Assembly: GCF_003660455.1 (NCBI RefSeq)
Contig: NZ_QZVR01000001.1
Coordinates: forward strand, 186,001 to 250,000
Direction: 5' to 3'
DNA: 64,000 nt
Source of the DNA: Nocardioides ferulae
GTDB lineage: Bacteria; Actinomycetota; Actinomycetes; Propionibacteriales; Nocardioidaceae
Part shown: positions 60,972 through 64,000 of the stretch, one piece after another
Numbering within the stretch: the stretch's first letter is position 1
Layout: each line of letters opens with the position of its first letter
Made by a program: the position numbers and the translations under genes
Notes under the pieces: generated by a model
Told to the model about the DNA's origin: nothing
What the model saw: only the letters and a program-made list of their open reading frames with translations
Databases searched by the model: none

Positions 60972-61886
60972 GTGGACTACTCGAAGGAGTCCGTCCGGCA
61001 CCAGGCCACGGTCAAGACCGAGGTCGCCGGCGAGCTCACGCTGAACTACTACGAGGCCGCGCCGGCGGCCGGCGAAGCTGGCGAGACCCTCGGCGGCGGC
61101 CTGCCGCTGGTGATGCTGCACGGCGGCGGCCCGGGGGCCTCGGCGTGGTCGAACTTCGGCCGGGCGCTGCCGCACTTCGCGGCGCGCTTCCGCACCCTGC
61201 TGGTCGACCAGCCCGGCTTCGGCGGCTCCGACAAGCCGCCGGTGGTCGGGAACTTCTACCGGTTCGCCGCCGACGCGGTGGTGGCCCTGCTCGACGAGCT
61301 GGGCATCGAGCGGGTGCACCTGCTCGGCAACAGCCTCGGCGGCGGCACCGCGATGCGGCTGGCACTGAGCCACCCCGACCGGGTGGGCCGGTTGATCCTG
61401 ATGGGACCCGGCGGGCTGTCGCTGAACCTCTTCCACGCCGACCCCACCGAGGGGGTGCAGCGGCTGATGGACTTCGGCGCCGACCCGACCCGCGAGAAGC
61501 TGCGGGCATTCATCTCGACGATGGTCGTCGACCAGTCGCTGGTCACCGACGAGCTGGTCGAGGAGCGGTTCGCCGACGCCACCGCGCCCGGAGCCCAGGA
61601 GGCCATGCGGTCGATGGGCATGTCGTTCTGGAACCCCGAGACGGCCGAGGACGGCATGCTGTGGCGCGAGGCGCACCGGCTGCGCAAGCACACGCTGCTG
61701 ACCTGGGGGCGCGAGGACCGGGTCAACCCGCTCGACGGGGCGATGGTCGCGTTGAAGCTGATCCCGCGGGCCAGCCTGCACGTGTTCCCCAACTGTGGGC
61801 ACTGGGCCCAGATCGAGGCGGCGGAGGAGTTCGCCGAGGTGGCGACCGCGTTCTTGGCCCGCCACCGTGAGAGGAGCAAGCCGTGA
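60972..61886 (+). CDS. hsaD: 4,9-DSHA hydrolase HsaD
   Basis: A 304-residue meta-cleavage-product hydrolase. GGGPGASAWSNFGRAL provides the oxyanion region, GNSLGGGTAM the nucleophile Ser, REDRVNP the Asp and CGHWAQIE the His. It splits the ring-opened steroid catechol product into a dienoate and a two-ring acid. The GTG is two bases after the hsaA stop and the stop overlaps hsaC by GTGA. In mycobacteria the gene order is the same. Confidence 0.92.
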   Translation: MDYSKESVRHQATVKTEVAGELTLNYYEAAPAAGEAGETLGGGLPLVMLHGGGPGASAWSNFGRALPHFAARFRTLLVDQPGFGGSDKPPVVGNFYRFAADAVVALLDELGIERVHLLGNSLGGGTAMRLALSHPDRVGRLILMGPGGLSLNLFHADPTEGVQRLMDFGADPTREKLRAFISTMVVDQSLVTDELVEERFADATAPGAQEAMRSMGMSFWNPETAEDGMLWREAHRLRKHTLLTWGREDRVNPLDGAMVALKLIPRASLHVFPNCGHWAQIEAAEEFAEVATAFLARHRERSKP

Positions 61887-62797
61887 GCAGCGCACCGCAG
61901 ATCGACATCAAGTCGCTGGGCTACGTCCGGATCGAGAGCACCGACCTCGAGCAGTGGCGGCACTTCGCCGGCAAGGTGCTCGGCCTGGTCGAGGTGCGCG
62001 GACCGAACTCCGAGCACCTCTACTTCCGGATGGACGAGGTCTCCGCCCGCGTCGTCGTCGTCCCCGCCGAGCACGACCGGATGGGCTCGATGGGCTGGGA
62101 GGTCGCCGACCGCCGGGCGCTGGCCGACGCGGTCGAGCACCTGAAGCACCACGGCGTGCTCGTCCACGAGGCCACCGCCGAGGAGCTGGCCGACCGCCGC
62201 GTCGAGGGGATGGTCCGGTTCGAGGACCCCTTCGAGAACGTGTGGGAGCTTTTCTGCGGCATCACCTACGAGTCGCGGCCGCTGGTCACGCCGTACGCCA
62301 ACGCCTTCGTGACCGGCGAGCAGGGGCTGGGCCACATCGTGCTGCCGGTCACCGACGACGAGGAGGCGCTGCGGTTCTACACCGACGTGCTGGGCTTCCG
62401 GCTGCGCGACTCGATGCGGATGCCGGGGGAGTTCGTCGGCAAGGAGCCCGGCTCCACCGCCTGGCTGCGGTTCCTCGGCTGCAACCCGCGACACCACTCG
62501 CTGGCGTTCCTGCCGATGCCGAACCCCGCCAAGTGCGTGCACATCATGGTCGAGGTCGACAAGCTCGACGACGTGGGCCGCGCGTTGGAGCGGGTGCGCA
62601 AGCACCAGGCGCCGCTATCGGCGACGCTGGGCCGACACATGAACGACCAGATGGTCTCGTTCTACGTGAAGTCGCCCGGTGGCTTCGACGTCGAGTACGG
62701 CACCGAGGGACTGACCGTCGACGACCAGAAGTGGGTGGCCCGCGAGAGCACCGCGGTGTCCTACTGGGGGCACGACTTCTCCGTCGGCCACCGGTGA
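61883..62797 (+). CDS. hsaC: 3,4-DHSA extradiol dioxygenase HsaC
   Basis: A 304-residue type I extradiol dioxygenase of two VOC-type domains. The Fe(II) ligands are visible as His in GLGHIVLPV (residue about 152), His in RHHSLAF and Glu in FDVEYGTEG. It opens ring A of the steroid catechol between C4 and C5. The GTG overlaps the hsaD stop. Sequence and position match HsaC of mycobacteria and rhodococci. Confidence 0.93.
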   Translation: MSSAPQIDIKSLGYVRIESTDLEQWRHFAGKVLGLVEVRGPNSEHLYFRMDEVSARVVVVPAEHDRMGSMGWEVADRRALADAVEHLKHHGVLVHEATAEELADRRVEGMVRFEDPFENVWELFCGITYESRPLVTPYANAFVTGEQGLGHIVLPVTDDEEALRFYTDVLGFRLRDSMRMPGEFVGKEPGSTAWLRFLGCNPRHHSLAFLPMPNPAKCVHIMVEVDKLDDVGRALERVRKHQAPLSATLGRHMNDQMVSFYVKSPGGFDVEYGTEGLTVDDQKWVARESTAVSYWGHDFSVGHR

Positions 62798-62807
62798 GGA
62801 GCCCCCG

Positions 62808-63479
62808 ATGAGCCGTGACCGGGCAGTGGCTAGGGTCGGATCCATGACCTCGGGTGCCAGCGCTGAGATCCCCGACGGGATGCGTCCCGACGCGCGCGAG
62901 ACGTGGCCGAGCCCCGAGCTGATCGAGTCGTGGCTGGGCGACCAGGACGTCGACTTCGAGTTCCGCCCCGGCGAGGACGTCGCGGTCCACGACGACCCCG
63001 AGGCGGTGGCGGCGGCGCGGCGCTTCCGCGACGTGCTCGGCCGGTTCGCCTCGGGGGTCACCGTGGTCACCGCCGTCAGCGGCGGCGAGCCGGTCGGCAT
63101 GACCTGCCAGTCGTTCTCCAGCGTCTCGCTCGACCCGCCGCTGGTGATGTTCATCCCGGCGAAGTCGTCGCGGGCGTGGCCGCTGATCCAGCGGGCCGGC
63201 CGCTTCTGCGTGAACTTCCTCGCCGCCGGGCAGGCCGACCTGTCCAACCAGATGGCCAGCCGCGGCTCCGACAAGTTCGCCGGCGTCTCCTGGAGCCCCA
63301 CCGAGGCCACCGGCTCCCCGCTGCTCGACGGCGTGCTCGGCTATGTCGACTGTGCGGTGCACAACGTCTACGAGGCCGGCGACCACTACGTCGTCATCGG
63401 ACGGGTCCTCGACCTGGCCACCACCGACGTCGAGGACGCCCTGCTGTTCTACCGCGGCAAGTACTCCGCCACGGGCTGA
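62808..63479 (+). CDS. hsaB: flavin reductase HsaB, N-terminally extended
   Basis: A 223-residue flavin reductase that supplies reduced flavin to HsaA. The core from about residue 65 has RFRDVLGRFASGVTVVTAV, CQSFSSVSLDPPLVMF and FCVNFLAAGQADLS, as in the family. Before it lies an acidic segment (MRPDARETWPSPELIESWL) of about 60 residues absent from M. tuberculosis HsaB. GGAG is nine bases before the ATG at 62808. An internal in-frame ATG at 62844 is preceded, seven bases upstream, by TAGGGT (62831-62836), so it may also be expressed from its own leaderless promoter. Confidence 0.85.
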   Translation: MSRDRAVARVGSMTSGASAEIPDGMRPDARETWPSPELIESWLGDQDVDFEFRPGEDVAVHDDPEAVAAARRFRDVLGRFASGVTVVTAVSGGEPVGMTCQSFSSVSLDPPLVMFIPAKSSRAWPLIQRAGRFCVNFLAAGQADLSNQMASRGSDKFAGVSWSPTEATGSPLLDGVLGYVDCAVHNVYEAGDHYVVIGRVLDLATTDVEDALLFYRGKYSATG

Positions 63480-63489
63480 CCCTCTTCCG

Positions 63490-63550
63490 CCGACCCGTCA
63501 CTGATTCCCGCCATGCTTCGGCGTGTCGAGGAACGATCGACGGGTCGCCG
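63490..63550. repeat. 61-bp hairpin repeat, copy B
   Basis: A second copy of the unit at 59618, with about 10 mismatches. CGACCCGTC (63491-63499) and GACGGGTCG near the end pair, and inside TTCC/GGAA and CGCC/GGCG pair around ATGCTTC. It follows the hsaB stop by ten bases and may act as a terminator. Confidence 0.8.
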
Positions 63551-63557
63551 ACGCTGC

Positions 63558-63572
63558 TAGCGTCCGGACGTG
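63558..63572 (+). promoter_or_regulatory. -10 element and leaderless start of the GrpB gene
   Basis: TAGCGT (63558-63563) is followed after six bases by the GTG at 63570, with no ribosome site. Confidence 0.55.
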
Positions 63573-64000
63573 CACACCCACCCGATGTGGCGCCTCTTCG
63601 AACCGGTCGACCTGGCCGAAGCCGCGGCCGCACTGCTGGGTCGGCCGAACGTTGCGCCGGTCACGGTCGTGAGGTACGACGAGCACTGGCCGCAGGCGTT
63701 CGCCGAGCTCCAGGCGTTGATCGTCGCCGCCCTCGGCCCGTTGGCGCTGGCGGTCGAGCACGTCGGCTCGACAGCGGTGCCCGGCCTGGCTGCCAAGCCG
63801 GTGATCGATGTCGACCTGACCGTGCCCGACAGCGCCGACGAGTCGGCGTACGTGCCGGCGCTGGAGGCGGCCGGCTTCGAGCTGCGGCGCCGGGAGCCGG
63901 AGTGGGAGGAGCATCGGCTGCTGACGCTGAGGCATCCGCGGGCGAACCTGCATGTCTGGTCACCGGGCGCCCTCGAGCCCCGGCGGCACCAAGTGTTCCG
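63570..64000 (+). CDS. GrpB family protein, N-terminal part
   Basis: The gene continues past the window end; about 143 residues are visible. VRYDEHWPQAFAELQALI is followed by the family signature VEHVGSTAVPGLAAKPVIDVDLTV, the nucleotidyltransferase-like motif of the GrpB/UPF0157 group. The first 33 residues (WRLFEPVDLAEAAAALLGRP) form an extra N-terminal segment. The function is unknown; a dephospho-CoA kinase fusion is found in some relatives but cannot be seen here. Confidence 0.8.
   Translation, partial: MHTHPMWRLFEPVDLAEAAAALLGRPNVAPVTVVRYDEHWPQAFAELQALIVAALGPLALAVEHVGSTAVPGLAAKPVIDVDLTVPDSADESAYVPALEAAGFELRRREPEWEEHRLLTLRHPRANLHVWSPGALEPRRHQVF

Noticed and set aside
59618..63550. Composite transposon around the hsa operon
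   Set aside because: The 61-bp copies are imperfect, have no transposase and no target duplication; a related hairpin elsewhere suggests a dispersed repeat.

Overview
The window is high-GC DNA from an actinobacterium, most likely a Nocardioides-like member of the Propionibacteriales. The evidence is the GC-rich codon usage, the many GTG starts, the leaderless promoters of the form TAnnnT followed 6-7 bases later by ATG or GTG, the complete Mce system and the actinobacterial type of steroid degradation. No rRNA, tRNA, CRISPR array or intact insertion sequence was seen. The species assignment is inference; the gene families are read from the sequence.

Bases 1-16100 are mostly housekeeping genes. 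They hold a truncated base-excision glycosylase, an SCP2 sterol-carrier-like protein, a phospholipase D-like enzyme, leaderless uvrB, a secreted protein, a divergent DUF1707/MFS pair, a three-gene operon joining a cellulose-synthase-like glycosyltransferase to a STAS protein and an RsbW-type kinase, and an APC permease behind a ydaO-like (cyclic di-AMP) leader, facing a K+-channel-like gene.

From 16169 to 63479 the main theme is steroid (cholesterol-type) uptake and degradation under KstR. An Mce4-type importer operon (yrbE4A-mas4B) is followed by a redox and side-chain operon (ferredoxin reductase, PPOX protein, [3Fe-4S] ferredoxin, two SDRs). kstR is at 34349. fadE34 and an Hsl-type esterase flank a 32-bp repeat array. 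A WS/DGAT acyltransferase and a divergent hydrolase precede the side-chain operon, in which FadE28 and FadE29 are fused and are followed by chsH2, chsH1 and ltp2. kstD lies with a MaoC hydratase, and the ring-cleavage operon is hsaA-hsaD-hsaC-hsaB. Nine sites match TnnAACnnGTTnnA fully or at 13 of 14 positions in front of these units, and most share bases with a -10 hexamer. Together the genes import a sterol, shorten its side chain by beta-oxidation, desaturate ring A and open rings A/B. KshAB, Cyp125, FadA5 and FadD enzymes are not in the window.

Interspersed are regions that do not belong to that pathway. 29841-32410 has an unknown protein, a 17-bp tandem repeat, a membrane-protein remnant and a broken DUF222/HNH gene carrying a 60-base hairpin. 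35209-38425 holds a glycosyltransferase/methyltransferase/terpenoid-cyclase-fold cassette between kstR and fadE34. 51652-55519 contains a 2H phosphoesterase, a YceH-methyltransferase fusion, a membrane protein and a cold-shock gene. A family of GACCCGTC-containing repeats is scattered through the second half. The window ends in a truncated GrpB-family gene.
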